64,000 nt of DNA from assembly GCF_023700005.1 (NCBI RefSeq), contig NZ_JAMLJK010000001.1:434001-498000 (forward strand), in the 5' to 3' direction. The stretch comes from Larsenimonas rhizosphaerae (lineage in GTDB: Bacteria > Pseudomonadota > Gammaproteobacteria > Pseudomonadales > Halomonadaceae). The position numbers and the translations under genes were made by a program. Under the pieces are notes generated by a model. That model saw nothing but the letters and a program-made list of their open reading frames with translations. It searched no databases and was not told the DNA's origin. Positions 46,102-55,868 of the stretch are shown here, in pieces (position 1 is the first letter of the stretch; each line of letters starts with the position of its first letter).

Positions 46102-46135
46102 CACTGCCTGTGGCCGTGAGTCGGCGCGGGCAGTG
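46102..46135 (+). terminator. Intergenic attenuator-like hairpin between rpsB and tsf
   Basis: CACTGCC (46102-46108) pairs with GGCAGTG (46129-46135), with GC-rich pairing possible inside the loop. There is no T tract, so it may cause partial termination or processing between rpsB and tsf, as reported for this operon in E. coli. Confidence 0.45.
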
Positions 46136-46230
46136 TGTGATGCGAAAAAACATTAATTTCAGGTCCGGGCGCCCGTGTGTGCGCCCTGGCCGATAATCAT
46201 GATCATTGCGATCAACGAGAGGATCTGGAT

Positions 46231-47103
46231 ATGGCAGCTATCAGCGCATCTCTGGTCAAGGAACTGCGTGAGCGCACCGGTCTTGGCATGATGGAATGCA
46301 AGAAGGCTCTGACCGAGGCCGATGGTGATATTGAGCTGGCGATTGACAACCTGCGCAAGAATGCAGGTCTCAAGTCTGCCAAGAAAGCGGGTCGTGTTGC
46401 CGCTGAAGGTGCGATCATTACTCGCGTTGCCGACGACGCCAGCCTGGCCGTCATGATCGAAGTCAACTCCGAAACCGACTTCGTTGCACGTGACGAAAAC
46501 TTCCAGGGTTTCACCAGCAAGGTTGCCGACAAGGCCTTTGCTACACGTCATACTGACGTGGCTGCCCTGATGGAAGGCGAGCTGGAAGAAGCGCGCAATC
46601 AGCTGGTCCAGAAGATCGGCGAGAACATCTCTGTTCGTCGTGTTGAAATCGTCGAAGCGCCGGAAGGTGGTATTCTGGGTGCCTACGTACACGGCGGCCG
46701 TATCGGTGCGGTGGTCACTCTGCAGGGCGGTACGCAGAATGCAGCTCATGACATCGCCATGCACGTTGCGGCGATCAATCCTGCGGTAGCCCGCCCCGAG
46801 AATATGCCTCAGGAGCAGCTGGATCAGGAGAAGGCCGTCATTCTGGCGCAGCCGGACATGGCTGGTAAGCCGTCTGAAATTGCCGAGAAAATGGTTCAGG
46901 GCCGTCTGAAGAAGTACCTGGCCGAGAACAGCCTGATCAATCAGCCGTTCGTCAAGGATCCGAACCAGACCGTGGCTGAATTTGCCAAGGCTTCCAACGG
47001 TGGCGAAGTATTGAGCTTCGTGCGTTATGAAGTCGGTGAAGGTATCGAGAAGGAAGAAGTTGACTTCGCCAAGGAAGTCATGGAACAGGCTCGTCGCAGC
47101 TAA
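46231..47103 (+). CDS. tsf: Elongation factor Ts
   Basis: A 290-residue nucleotide exchange factor for EF-Tu. [19 protein letters not shown] is the N-terminal UBA-like domain, and [14 protein letters not shown] is the TDFV motif that enters EF-Tu. [12 protein letters not shown] and [13 protein letters not shown] belong to the core. The start at 46231 has GAGAGGAT upstream. Length is near E. coli Ts (283). Confidence 0.98.
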   Translation: MAAISASLVKELRERTGLGMMECKKALTEADGDIELAIDNLRKNAGLKSAKKAGRVAAEGAIITRVADDASLAVMIEVNSETDFVARDENFQGFTSKVADKAFATRHTDVAALMEGELEEARNQLVQKIGENISVRRVEIVEAPEGGILGAYVHGGRIGAVVTLQGGTQNAAHDIAMHVAAINPAVARPENMPQEQLDQEKAVILAQPDMAGKPSEIAEKMVQGRLKKYLAENSLINQPFVKDPNQTVAEFAKASNGGEVLSFVRYEVGEGIEKEEVDFAKEVMEQARRS

Positions 47104-47118
47104 GGCGACAGACTGTTT

Positions 47119-47154
47119 TGAAAGCCGCGACGTGGCCTGGCCATGCGCGGCTTT
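47119..47154 (+). terminator. Hairpin behind tsf
   Basis: GAAAGCCGCG and CGCGGCTTTC form a perfect 10-bp stem with a 16-base loop, 15 bases after the tsf stop. GCATATC follows, so the T tract is poor; it probably ends part of the rpsB-tsf transcript. Confidence 0.6.
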
Positions 47155-47331
47155 CGCATATCAAAATGACCGCCATCTGACTGGCCGATAGTGGCTTCAG
47201 GATGTAGGCTGATGCCCGAGCGTGTGCCTCGGCAGACTGTCCGGCCCTGCCGGCGGGATTGCCTGCGGCGGTTCAGGGCCTTGTCAGTGTGGTAGCCAAT
47301 TTGCACGTATTTTACCTCCCAGGAGTGTTGC

Positions 47332-48063
47332 ATGCCCCCCAATGAACGTAGAGCCAAGTACAAGCGCGTATTGCTCAAGCTGTCCGGTGAAGCCCTGAGC
47401 GGTGATCAGGATTTCGGTATTGATCCCAAGGTGCTCGACCGTATGGCCCTCGAAATCGGCCAGCTGGTTGGTATCGGTGTTCAGGTGGGGCTGGTGATCG
47501 GCGGCGGCAACCTGTTTCGCGGTGCGGCCCTTCATGCTGCCGGCATGGAGCGGGTCACCGGAGATCACATGGGGATGCTGGCCACCGTCATGAACGCACT
47601 TGCCATGCGTGACTCGCTTGAGCGTTCCAATATTCGCTCGCGTGTCATGTCGGCCATTCCAATGAGTGGTGTGGTAGAGCATTACGATCGCCGTACGGCT
47701 ATCCGCTACCTTACCGGTGGTGATGTCGTTATCTTCTCCGCCGGCACAGGTAATCCGTTTTTCACCACGGATTCTGCAGCCTGCCTTCGAGGTATCGAGA
47801 TTGATGCCGATGTAGTAGTGAAGGCTACAAAGGTTGACGGTGTCTACGACAAGGACCCGGTCAAGCATCCGGATGCCGTCCGTTACGAGCGTCTGAGCTA
47901 TGATCAGGTACTTGATCAAAAGCTGGGTGTAATGGACCTGACGGCCATCTGCCTGGTACGTGATCATGAAATGCCGGTCCGAGTATTTGATACGAACAAG
48001 CCCGGAGCCCTGCTGAACCTGGTAGTGGGTTCTGATGAAGGCACGCTGATAGATAAAGGATGA
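47332..48063 (+). CDS. pyrH: UMP kinase
   Basis: A 243-residue bacterial UMP kinase of the amino acid kinase fold, making UDP from UMP and [16 protein letters not shown] at the N-terminus, [31 protein letters not shown] and [16 protein letters not shown] are the family signatures. AGGAG precedes the ATG. It is followed by frr four bases later, the usual pyrH-frr pair. Confidence 0.98.
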   Translation: MPPNERRAKYKRVLLKLSGEALSGDQDFGIDPKVLDRMALEIGQLVGIGVQVGLVIGGGNLFRGAALHAAGMERVTGDHMGMLATVMNALAMRDSLERSNIRSRVMSAIPMSGVVEHYDRRTAIRYLTGGDVVIFSAGTGNPFFTTDSAACLRGIEIDADVVVKATKVDGVYDKDPVKHPDAVRYERLSYDQVLDQKLGVMDLTAICLVRDHEMPVRVFDTNKPGALLNLVVGSDEGTLIDKG

Positions 48064-48067
48064 GTCA

Positions 48068-48625
48068 GTGATTAACGAGATCAAGAAAGACGCAAAGTCA
48101 CGCATGCAGAAGAGTACGGAGTCGCTTCAGAGCGCATTCTCCAAGATCCGTACCGGTCGCGCCCACCCCAGCATTCTTGATGCTGTCCGGGTGGATTATT
48201 ACGGTTCTGAAATGCCGATTTCCCAGGTGGCCAATGTGAACGTGGAAGATGCGCGTACGCTGGCAGTAGTGCCGTGGGAAAAAAGCATGGTGCAGAAGGT
48301 CGAGAAGGCCATCATGACTTCGGATCTGGGGCTTAATCCGGCGACCAACGGTACCGTCATTCGTGTGCCGATGCCGGCATTGACGGAAGAAACCCGCAAG
48401 AATTACACGCGTCAGGCTCGGGCTGAAGCGGAGCAGGCCCGCGTAGCGGTGCGTAATGTGCGCCGTGATGCCAACAGTGATGTGAAGGCACTGCTCAAGC
48501 AAAAGGAAATTTCGGAAGACGAAGAGCGTCAGACCGAAGATGAGATCCAGAAGCTGACAGACGGATTTATCGCTGAAATCGATAAGCTGCTGGAACAGAA
48601 AGAACACGATCTGATGCAAGTATGA
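48068..48625 (+). CDS. frr: Ribosome recycling factor
   Basis: A 185-residue tRNA-shaped protein that splits post-termination ribosomes with [23 protein letters not shown] and [20 protein letters not shown] are the invariant helices, and [20 protein letters not shown] follows. It starts with GTG at 48068, preceded by AAGGATGAG that overlaps the pyrH stop, so translation is probably coupled. Length matches E. coli (185). Confidence 0.98.
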   Translation: MINEIKKDAKSRMQKSTESLQSAFSKIRTGRAHPSILDAVRVDYYGSEMPISQVANVNVEDARTLAVVPWEKSMVQKVEKAIMTSDLGLNPATNGTVIRVPMPALTEETRKNYTRQARAEAEQARVAVRNVRRDANSDVKALLKQKEISEDEERQTEDEIQKLTDGFIAEIDKLLEQKEHDLMQV

Positions 48626-48673
48626 ATTGAATCGGCGGGAAAATCTCCCGCCGGTGCTGCAATGTGAGTTCTC

Positions 48674-49420
48674 ATGACGTCATCGCTAACGCACCACACC
48701 TTGCCGCGCCACGTCGCTGTAATCATGGATGGAAACAACCGCTGGGCCAAGGCTCACGGTCTGTCAGGCCTCCGTGGGCACTACGCTGGCGTCGAATCCG
48801 TACGCCACGTGGTTCGTCGTGCCAGCGAGCGGGGCGTCAAGGCAGTTACCCTGTTTGCCTTTTCAAGTGAAAACTGGCGGCGGCCAGCCGACGAAATTTC
48901 CGGACTGATGGAGTTGTTCGTACTGGCTCTACGTCGTGAAATCGGCAAGCTGCATCGCCACAATGTACGGCTGAGTATTATCGGTGAGCGGGAACGGTTG
49001 CCGAAGTCGCTGCAAAAGGCCATTGAGCGCGGTGAGCGCCGGACGTGCAACAACACCGGGCTTCACCTGATCATTGCTGCCAATTACGGTGGCCGATGGG
49101 ACATTACTCAGGCAGCGCGCCGGCTGGCCCAGCAGGTTGCAGACGGTGAGCTGCTGGCCGATGACATTGATGAAAACCGCCTTGAGCGGGAAATGTGTCT
49201 TCACGATGTGCCTGAAGTGGATTTATGCATCCGTACCAGCGGCGAGCAGCGCATCAGTAATTTCCTGCTGTGGCAGCTGGCTTATGCCGAGTTTTATTTT
49301 TCGCCACTGTTCTGGCCCGACTTCGATGGTGATGCCTTCGATGAGGCCATTGAGTCCTATGCCCACCGTCATCGCCGTTTTGGAATGACAGATGACCAGA
49401 TCGAGGTAGAGCGTGCTTAA
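48674..49420 (+). CDS. uppS: Undecaprenyl diphosphate synthase (cis-prenyltransferase)
   Basis: A 248-residue enzyme that extends farnesyl diphosphate to the C55 carrier lipid for cell-wall and O-antigen synthesis. VAVIMDGNNRWAK holds the catalytic Asp19. FAFSSENWRRP, AANYGGRWDI and DLCIRTSGEQRISNFLLWQL are the conserved regions. Its stop overlaps the cdsA start by 8 bases. Confidence 0.97.
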   Translation: MTSSLTHHTLPRHVAVIMDGNNRWAKAHGLSGLRGHYAGVESVRHVVRRASERGVKAVTLFAFSSENWRRPADEISGLMELFVLALRREIGKLHRHNVRLSIIGERERLPKSLQKAIERGERRTCNNTGLHLIIAANYGGRWDITQAARRLAQQVADGELLADDIDENRLEREMCLHDVPEVDLCIRTSGEQRISNFLLWQLAYAEFYFSPLFWPDFDGDAFDEAIESYAHRHRRFGMTDDQIEVERA

Positions 49421-50210
49421 GCAACGTGTACTGACTGCCCTGGTAATCGCACCCCTGGCGCTGGTCCTGTTGTTCGGGCTTGATGGCGGGGCCTATGCCT
49501 GTTTTGTGGGGCTGATCGTTCTGGCTTCCGGATGGGAGTGGGCCAACCTCGCCGGCGCCGAGTCGTCGAAGGAAAAGGCCGGTTATGTCGGGCTTTTGCT
49601 GGCGGGGCTGGTGCTCCTGTGGGTGACTGCTTCGGCTCAGGCCACCTGGCCGTTGCTGCTGTCGCTGGTCTGCTGGATGCTGGCACTTTACTGGGTCGCG
49701 CGTTATCCGCAGGCACGGGAGCAGTGGCAGGGCCAGACTCGACGTTACATTCTGGGCTTTTTCATTCTGCTTCCCTGCTGGGTAGGGTTCATGCAGTTGC
49801 GTGAAACTCCCTGGTGGCTGTTTTATGTGCTTTTTGTAGTCTGGGGCGCAGATGTTGGTGCCTATTTTGCGGGCCGTGCCTTTGGTAACCGCAAGCTGGC
49901 ACCACGGGTCAGTCCGGGCAAGTCCTGGGCTGGTGTATACGGTGGTCTGGCCATGACGGTAGTGCTGGCGCTGATCATGGCCGGCTTTCAGCAGATCGGG
50001 TTGGGGGGAGCACTTTGGCTTGTTACGATCTCCCTGATAGTGGCCCTTTCTTCCGTGGTGGGCGATCTGCTGGAAAGCATGTTGAAGCGTCATCGCGGTG
50101 TGAAGGATTCGGGCAACCTGCTGCCGGGCCACGGTGGTCTTCTGGACCGCATCGATAGCCTGACAGCGGCTATTCCCCTGTTTGCGCTTCTTGCGCCTTG
50201 GGTGAGCTGA
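49413..50210 (+). CDS. cdsA: Phosphatidate cytidylyltransferase (CDP-diglyceride synthase)
   Basis: A 265-residue inner-membrane enzyme that makes CDP-diacylglycerol for phospholipid synthesis. About seven to eight membrane helices are visible. [13 protein letters not shown] and [20 protein letters not shown] are the CdsA signature. It starts with GTG inside the uppS end, with GAGG upstream, so the two are translationally coupled. Confidence 0.95.
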   Translation: MLKQRVLTALVIAPLALVLLFGLDGGAYACFVGLIVLASGWEWANLAGAESSKEKAGYVGLLLAGLVLLWVTASAQATWPLLLSLVCWMLALYWVARYPQAREQWQGQTRRYILGFFILLPCWVGFMQLRETPWWLFYVLFVVWGADVGAYFAGRAFGNRKLAPRVSPGKSWAGVYGGLAMTVVLALIMAGFQQIGLGGALWLVTISLIVALSSVVGDLLESMLKRHRGVKDSGNLLPGHGGLLDRIDSLTAAIPLFALLAPWVS

Positions 50211-50214
50211 CGCC

Positions 50215-51399
50215 ATGAAGCAGCAGATTACAGTGCTGGGGGCTACGGGGTCGATTGGCAGTAGCACCATGGATGTGATTGCTCGTCATCCGGATCGCTA
50301 TGAGGTTTTTGCCCTGTCTGCCGGGAGCCGCCGCGATGCATTGCTAGCCTTGTGCCGCCAGTTTGCACCCAGAGTGGCAGTGCTTGCCCGCGAGGAGGAT
50401 GCGGCCTGGTTATCCGAGCGCCTGCGTGAGGAGGGGCTCGATACCGAGGCGCGTTCCGGGGTGGAAGCGTTATGTGATATTGCCCGCGCACCCGAAGTAG
50501 ATGCCGTGATGGCTGCTATCGTCGGTGCGGCAGGGCTGGTACCGACACTGGCTGCCGTGCGAGCCGGAAAGCGTATTCTGCTGGCCAACAAGGAGGCGCT
50601 CGTCATGTCCGGTGCGCTTTTCATGGCAGAGGTGCGTCGTTACGGTGCCACGCTTCTACCAATCGATTCCGAGCACAATGCAATTTATCAATGCCTGCCA
50701 GCCCATCATCGGGAGGGACTGGCCCCTCTCGGTGTTCGTCAGTTGCTTCTTACGGCGTCAGGCGGTCCTTTCCGAGGGTTGGTGCGGGAAGATCTGGCTC
50801 AGGTGACACCGGAGCAGGCTTGTGCTCATCCCAACTGGTCCATGGGGCGGAAGATATCCGTGGACAGTGCGACGCTCATGAACAAGGGGCTGGAGCTGAT
50901 CGAAGCCTGCTGGTTGTTCAATGCGTCGGTGGATCAGGTGCAGGTGGTTGTTCATCCCCAGAGTGTCATTCATTCCATGGTGGCCTACACCGATGGGTCT
51001 GTGCTGGCCCAGCTCGGCAATCCGGACATGCGTACGCCGATCGCTTATGGTCTGGCATGGCCGGAACGAGTGGATGCCGGCGTTGGCCCGCTCGACCTGT
51101 TCGAGATAGGCCGGCTTGATTTCGAGCGCCCGGATACGGAACGCTTTCCTTGCCTGGCTCTGGCGGCATCGGCCATGCGTGAGGGCGGGACGGCGCCGGC
51201 AGTGCTGAATGCCGCCAATGAGGTGGCTGTCGATGCCTTCCTGAACGGGCGTTTGTCCTTTCTGGGTATCAGTGATCTGGTGGCTCGTGTGCTGGCGACA
51301 GGCGGTTTTCAGCCTGCCGATGCGCTTGACGTCATTGTTGAAGAAGATCGCCGGGCACGAGCGCTGGCAGAAACGCTTCTGCAGCAACACTACAGTTGA
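50215..51399 (+). CDS. dxr: 1-deoxy-D-xylulose 5-phosphate reductoisomerase
   Basis: A 394-residue enzyme of the MEP isoprenoid pathway that forms 2-C-methyl-erythritol 4-phosphate with [18 protein letters not shown] binds [17 protein letters not shown] and [15 protein letters not shown] hold the metal and substrate residues, and [20 protein letters not shown] is the flexible active-site region. It lies 4 bases after cdsA and supplies precursors for the UppS reaction. Confidence 0.97.
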   Translation: MKQQITVLGATGSIGSSTMDVIARHPDRYEVFALSAGSRRDALLALCRQFAPRVAVLAREEDAAWLSERLREEGLDTEARSGVEALCDIARAPEVDAVMAAIVGAAGLVPTLAAVRAGKRILLANKEALVMSGALFMAEVRRYGATLLPIDSEHNAIYQCLPAHHREGLAPLGVRQLLLTASGGPFRGLVREDLAQVTPEQACAHPNWSMGRKISVDSATLMNKGLELIEACWLFNASVDQVQVVVHPQSVIHSMVAYTDGSVLAQLGNPDMRTPIAYGLAWPERVDAGVGPLDLFEIGRLDFERPDTERFPCLALAASAMREGGTAPAVLNAANEVAVDAFLNGRLSFLGISDLVARVLATGGFQPADALDVIVEEDRRARALAETLLQQHYS

Positions 51400-51413
51400 G
51401 GTGAGGTAGCGTC

Positions 51414-52772
51414 ATGGGCGTGCTGGAAAACATTCTGGCTGTAGTTGTCGTGCTGGGGCTTTTGATTACCATTCATGAATATGGTCATTTCTGGGCGGCC
51501 CGCCGGTGTGGCGTTCGGGTGCTGCGCTTTTCGGTAGGGTTCGGCAAGCCCCTGCTGATGCGTCGTGACCGGCATGGTACGGAATTCGCTCTGGCAGCCA
51601 TTCCATTGGGTGGCTATGTGCGCATGCTGGATGAGCGTGAAGGAGATGTAGCGCCCCATGAGCGTGCCGAGGCATTCAATACCCAGTCGGTCTACAAACG
51701 CATGTTCATCGTGGCAGCCGGGCCACTGGCCAATTTTCTGCTGGCCGCAATCGCGTACTGGGTCATTTTCATGTACGGCACGACAGCCATCGTGCCGGTG
51801 GTGGGGCAGGTTGCCCCCGGAACGTCTGCGGCCGAGGCGGGCATGACGCCCAATCTTGAAATTACTCGCATCAATGGTCATCCCACCCCGTCATGGCAGG
51901 CTGTAAGCCTGCAACTGATGTCCGACATCGGTCATGACGGTGATATTGTTGTGGAAGCCAGGGCCTTTGGTAACGATGGGGCCTCACGCGAGTACCGGCT
52001 TCCGGTCGAAGGTTATCTGGTCGGTCAGGAAACGCCCTCTCCCCTGGCTTCTCTGGGGATCCGGCCCTGGCGCCCCTCGGTGCCGGCACGAATTGGTGAT
52101 GTTCTGAACGATTCCCCGGCAGCGCGTTCCGGACTCAGTGCCGGTGATGAAGTAGTGGGGGTCGATGGCGATAGCATTGCCGACTGGCCGGCGCTGGTTG
52201 CGCGAATTCGCGCCTCCGCCGGTGAGCCGCTGGCGTTGACCGTACGTCGTGATGGACAATTGAAGAAATTGTCGCTGACTCCTGAAACCAAACAGCTGAA
52301 AAATGGTCAGGAGACAGGGTACATTGGAGCCTCTGCGGCACGTTTTTCATGGCCGCCTTCTCACGTGCGAAACGTCAGCTACGGTCCGATCGATGCCATG
52401 GGGCAGGCCATGACACGTACGGGAGAGATGACCGGGCTGACCGTGGGGTCCATTGGCAAGATGCTGACCGGGCTCATTTCACCGTCAAATCTTTCCGGCC
52501 CCATTACGATTGCTCGTGTGGCGGGTGATTCGGCGCGTTCCGGATTTGAAACCTTTGTCTCGTTTCTGGCATACCTGTCGATCAGCCTTGGCGTGTTGAA
52601 CCTGCTGCCGGTGCCTGTCCTTGATGGAGGGCATTTGCTGTTTTATATCGCCGAAGCCATTCGCGGCAAGCCGCTTCCTGAACGTATCCAGGTCATGGGG
52701 CTTAAAATAGGCTTCATGTTGATCGGGCTGCTGATGGTGACAGCCTTTTATTTTGATTTAATGCGACTCTAG
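51414..52772 (+). CDS. rseP: Site-2 protease RseP
   Basis: A 452-residue inner-membrane zinc metalloprotease that cuts the anti-sigma factor RseA inside the membrane during the sigma-E envelope stress response. TIHEYGHFWAAR has the HExxH site (His21, Glu22, His25). Two PDZ domains occupy about residues 110-290. LNLLPVPVLDGGHLLFYIAE (about 395-415) carries the third zinc ligand Asp. GAGGT precedes the ATG. It sits before bamA, whose protein provides the stress signal, as in E. coli. Confidence 0.97.
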   Translation: MGVLENILAVVVVLGLLITIHEYGHFWAARRCGVRVLRFSVGFGKPLLMRRDRHGTEFALAAIPLGGYVRMLDEREGDVAPHERAEAFNTQSVYKRMFIVAAGPLANFLLAAIAYWVIFMYGTTAIVPVVGQVAPGTSAAEAGMTPNLEITRINGHPTPSWQAVSLQLMSDIGHDGDIVVEARAFGNDGASREYRLPVEGYLVGQETPSPLASLGIRPWRPSVPARIGDVLNDSPAARSGLSAGDEVVGVDGDSIADWPALVARIRASAGEPLALTVRRDGQLKKLSLTPETKQLKNGQETGYIGASAARFSWPPSHVRNVSYGPIDAMGQAMTRTGEMTGLTVGSIGKMLTGLISPSNLSGPITIARVAGDSARSGFETFVSFLAYLSISLGVLNLLPVPVLDGGHLLFYIAEAIRGKPLPERIQVMGLKIGFMLIGLLMVTAFYFDLMRL

Positions 52773-52789
52773 TTCACGGCGCTACCCGC

Positions 52790-52818
52790 CACCCCCTGTG
52801 CTTGTCAGTAGGGGGGTG
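52790..52818 (+). terminator. Hairpin behind rseP
   Basis: CACCCCC and GGGGGTG pair across a 15-base loop 17 bases after the rseP stop, followed by TTGTGT. A candidate promoter for bamA overlaps its right half. Confidence 0.5.
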
Positions 52819-52829
52819 TTGTGTATAAG
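52802..52829 (+). promoter_or_regulatory. Candidate bamA promoter
   Basis: TTGTCA (52802-52807) and TATAAG (52824-52829) each match the sigma-70 hexamers at five of six positions with a 16-base spacer. It would give bamA a leader of about 125 bases. I did not find a convincing sigma-E type site here. Confidence 0.5.
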
Positions 52830-52960
52830 GTGCCTGTTCACAAGGCAGCCTCTGTCAGTGAGGGGTCATACGATTCATCTGTTCCGTGTGACGGTTCAGG
52901 TGGCACTCATCGACCCGACATGTGGTGGCGGGCGGAATTCAGTAGAAGCGAAATGACGGC

Positions 52961-55303
52961 ATGAAGATAAAAACCCTGGGGTTAATGGCGTGTCTGCTCG
53001 GCAGCGCGCAGGCGGCTTTTGCCGATAGTTTTGAAGTGTCCGATATACGAGTTGAAGGCTTGCAGCGCGTGTCGGCAGGCACGGTTTTCAACGCGCTTCC
53101 TGTTTCTGCCCATGAAGTTGTGGATGACAAAGAGCTTTCACAGGCGGGCCATGATCTGTTCAAGACGGGGCTGTTTGATGATGTGAGCTTTTCGCGTGAT
53201 GGCAACGTGCTTGTTGTCAATGTGGCTGAGCGCCCCACCATTGCCAAGATCAATATCGAGGGTAATTCACGCATATCCTCCGACGACCTTCGCAAGGGGC
53301 TGACCGATTCCGGTATTTCCGAAGGCCAGGTACTGCAGCGTTCAACCCTCGAGGAGATGCAGCGCGAACTTGAGCGGGTCTATCAGGCTCAGGGGCGTTA
53401 CAGTGCGCGGATCAAGACCTCTGTCAAAAAGCAGGCCAATAATCGCGCAGAAGTGAACATCAACATCAATGAAGGGGCCGTCGCGACGATCAAGCAGATC
53501 AATATCGTCGGTAACCATGCATTTGATGACGAGACGCTGACCGGCCTTTTTCAGCTGGAAGATCATCCAGGCTGGTTTCTGGGCTGGTTCTCGGATGACA
53601 AGTATTCCCGGGAAAAGCTGAGCGCCGACCTTGATAACCTGCGCAACTACTATCTTGATCGTGGGTACGTCAACTTCAATATTACCTCGACGCAGGTATC
53701 GATCAGCCCCGATAAGGAGAATATCTTTGTTACGGTGAATGTGGATGAGGGCAAGCGCTATCGCATTGGCGATATCAAGTTTGCCGGGGATGTTCACATG
53801 CCGGAAGCCGATGCTCGCAAGCTGGTGACTGCCAGCGAGGGTGATGTGTTCTCTCAATCCAGCCTTACATCGTCCAGCGAAGCGCTGCGGCAGCGGCTGG
53901 GTGCCATGGGGTTTGCCTTTGCCAAGGTCAATAGTGTTCCTCAGGTCAATGAGGATGGCGATACGGTAGATGTGACTTTCGCTGTCAATTCCGGCCGTCG
54001 TGCCTATGTACGTCGTATCAACTTCAAGGGAAATACGACTACGGCAGATGAAGTGCTGCGTCGTGAACTGGTACAGCTTGAGGGTGCACCAGCCTCAACA
54101 GATAATATCAAGGACTCCCAGGAGCGCCTGCAGCGTCTGGGCTTTTTCAAGCAGGTCGATGTCGAGACCCGACCGGTTCCCAATCATCCGGATCAGCTGG
54201 ACGTCACGTATAATGTTCAGGAGCAGCCGTCAGGCAGTATTTCCGCCAGTGTCGGCTTTTCTCAATCGGCCGGTGTGATCTATGGCGCGTCCCTGTCTCA
54301 AAGCAACTTTCTGGGAACGGGTAACCGGGTCGATATTGGTGCCCAGAAAAGCGATTACTATACCAATCTGAATTTCAGCTTTACGGATCCCTACTGGACG
54401 CTGGACGGGATCTCGCGTGGCTATAACGTGTATTACCGCAAGACCGATTACGAAGATTCCGATATTTCCACGTACTCCACCGATGCCATCGGCGGCGGGA
54501 TCAATTTCGGCTATCCGATCAGTGATCTGTCGCGCCTGAACTTCGGGCTGGGTGTCGAGCGTATCTCCATCGATTCCTACGATGATTCGCCCTACGAAAT
54601 CATCCAGTATCTGGATGATGAAGGCGATACGTTCAACAACTTCAAGCTGACCAGCAGCTGGACGCGCAACAGCCTTAACCGAGGCGTTCTGCCGACGGCT
54701 GGCAGCTATCAGCGAGTGTCTCTGGAGGCTTCAACACCGGGCAGCGATGCCCAGTACTACAAGCTCCGCTATCGTGGCCAGAAACTCTTCCCGCTGACCA
54801 CCAGTGAAGAGTGGGCGTTGAAGCTGCGCACCGAAGTCGGGTATGCCGATGGCTACGGCAATACGGACGTTTATCCGTTCTACGAGAACTTCTACTCCGG
54901 TGGTCTGGGATCCGTTCGCGGCTACAAGAGCAATACGCTTGGTGCCAAGACTACCGAGCGCAACGATGGCGACGATGACACCCTGGGGGGCAATGCTCTG
55001 GTGGAAGGATCGGTTGAAATGATCTTCCCGTTCCCGTTCATAGAAGATCGCCGTCAGTTGCAAAGCTCCCTGTTCATTGATGCGGGCAATACGTATCAGA
55101 CGGACTGCATGAGTGTGCCTGCCGGACAGACCTCCGAGTGCGACTCCGGTGTTGATGTAGGCGATCTCCGCTATTCCTTCGGTGTCGGCCTGTCCTGGAT
55201 TACTCCGGTAGGTCCCTTGACCTTCAGCGTTGCAAAGCCGCTGAACAAGAAGGATGGTGACGATACACAGGTTTTCCAGTTCTCGCTGGGTCAGACTTTC
55301 TGA
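52961..55303 (+). CDS. bamA: Outer membrane protein assembly factor BamA
   Basis: A 780-residue Omp85 protein that inserts beta-barrels into the outer membrane. A signal peptide (mature from about DSFEVSDIRVEG, near residue 23) is followed by five POTRA domains (to about residue 425) and a C-terminal 16-strand barrel (about 430-780). FSFTDPYWTLDGIS, GGLGSVRGYKSNTLG (the VRGF/Y-like loop) and the terminal aromatic FSLGQTF are diagnostic. It lies between rseP and skp as in E. coli. Confidence 0.97.
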   Translation: MKIKTLGLMACLLGSAQAAFADSFEVSDIRVEGLQRVSAGTVFNALPVSAHEVVDDKELSQAGHDLFKTGLFDDVSFSRDGNVLVVNVAERPTIAKINIEGNSRISSDDLRKGLTDSGISEGQVLQRSTLEEMQRELERVYQAQGRYSARIKTSVKKQANNRAEVNININEGAVATIKQINIVGNHAFDDETLTGLFQLEDHPGWFLGWFSDDKYSREKLSADLDNLRNYYLDRGYVNFNITSTQVSISPDKENIFVTVNVDEGKRYRIGDIKFAGDVHMPEADARKLVTASEGDVFSQSSLTSSSEALRQRLGAMGFAFAKVNSVPQVNEDGDTVDVTFAVNSGRRAYVRRINFKGNTTTADEVLRRELVQLEGAPASTDNIKDSQERLQRLGFFKQVDVETRPVPNHPDQLDVTYNVQEQPSGSISASVGFSQSAGVIYGASLSQSNFLGTGNRVDIGAQKSDYYTNLNFSFTDPYWTLDGISRGYNVYYRKTDYEDSDISTYSTDAIGGGINFGYPISDLSRLNFGLGVERISIDSYDDSPYEIIQYLDDEGDTFNNFKLTSSWTRNSLNRGVLPTAGSYQRVSLEASTPGSDAQYYKLRYRGQKLFPLTTSEEWALKLRTEVGYADGYGNTDVYPFYENFYSGGLGSVRGYKSNTLGAKTTERNDGDDDTLGGNALVEGSVEMIFPFPFIEDRRQLQSSLFIDAGNTYQTDCMSVPAGQTSECDSGVDVGDLRYSFGVGLSWITPVGPLTFSVAKPLNKKDGDDTQVFQFSLGQTF

Positions 55304-55334
55304 TAGATTGGCAGCATTGTTCAAGGAGAGTGGT

Positions 55335-55847
55335 ATGCGTAAATTGACCGTGGCATTGTGCCTTACAGGGCTTCTCGGAAGCGTAGGTGTAGCAGCGCAG
55401 GCGCAGGCAGACGATGTGGCTGTGCTTGACTGGCAGCAGGCGTTGCTCAATACCAGTTCTGCGCAGCGCTCCATGAACCAGCTCAAGAATCAGCTGGGTA
55501 GCCAGCAGCAGCAAGTGAAGGCACTGGGCGAACAGGTGCAGAGCCTGCAGGAAAAACTGCAGAAAAACGGCGATGTCATGTCTGACTCCGAGCGCCAGAA
55601 CCTGATCCAGCAACTGCGTCAGAAGGGCGGTCAGTTCCAGGAGCAGCGCGCTTCCCTTGAAAAGACCCGGAGTCAAAAGGAGCAGGCCTTTCTCAAGCAG
55701 GCCAAGCCAAAGCTGGACAAGGCCATTCAGCAAGTGGTCAGCAAACACAATGTCAAGGTGCTGGTCGATCGCAACAGCGTGATTTATGCCCAGGACTCCC
55801 TGGATCTTACCCAGGAAGTCACCAACGCTTTCAACTCACAAAACTGA
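55335..55847 (+). CDS. skp: Periplasmic chaperone Skp (OmpH family)
   Basis: A 170-residue periplasmic chaperone for unfolded outer-membrane proteins. It has a signal peptide (MRKLTVALCLTGLLGSVGVA, cleavage near AQA-DDV), then AVLDWQQALLNTSSAQRSM and a long Gln/Lys-rich coiled-coil tentacle (about residues 50-125). The C-terminal VLVDRNSVIYAQDSLDLT is the body domain. AAGGAG precedes the ATG. It follows bamA directly and precedes lpxD. Confidence 0.94.
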   Translation: MRKLTVALCLTGLLGSVGVAAQAQADDVAVLDWQQALLNTSSAQRSMNQLKNQLGSQQQQVKALGEQVQSLQEKLQKNGDVMSDSERQNLIQQLRQKGGQFQEQRASLEKTRSQKEQAFLKQAKPKLDKAIQQVVSKHNVKVLVDRNSVIYAQDSLDLTQEVTNAFNSQN

Positions 55848-55868
55848 GTGCGGCGTTAGCCGGAAACG

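Noticed and set aside
52830-52960. Sigma-E promoter before bamA
   Set aside because: No good GGAACTT/TCTGA pair with correct spacing could be seen; only a sigma-70-like promoter upstream is supported.
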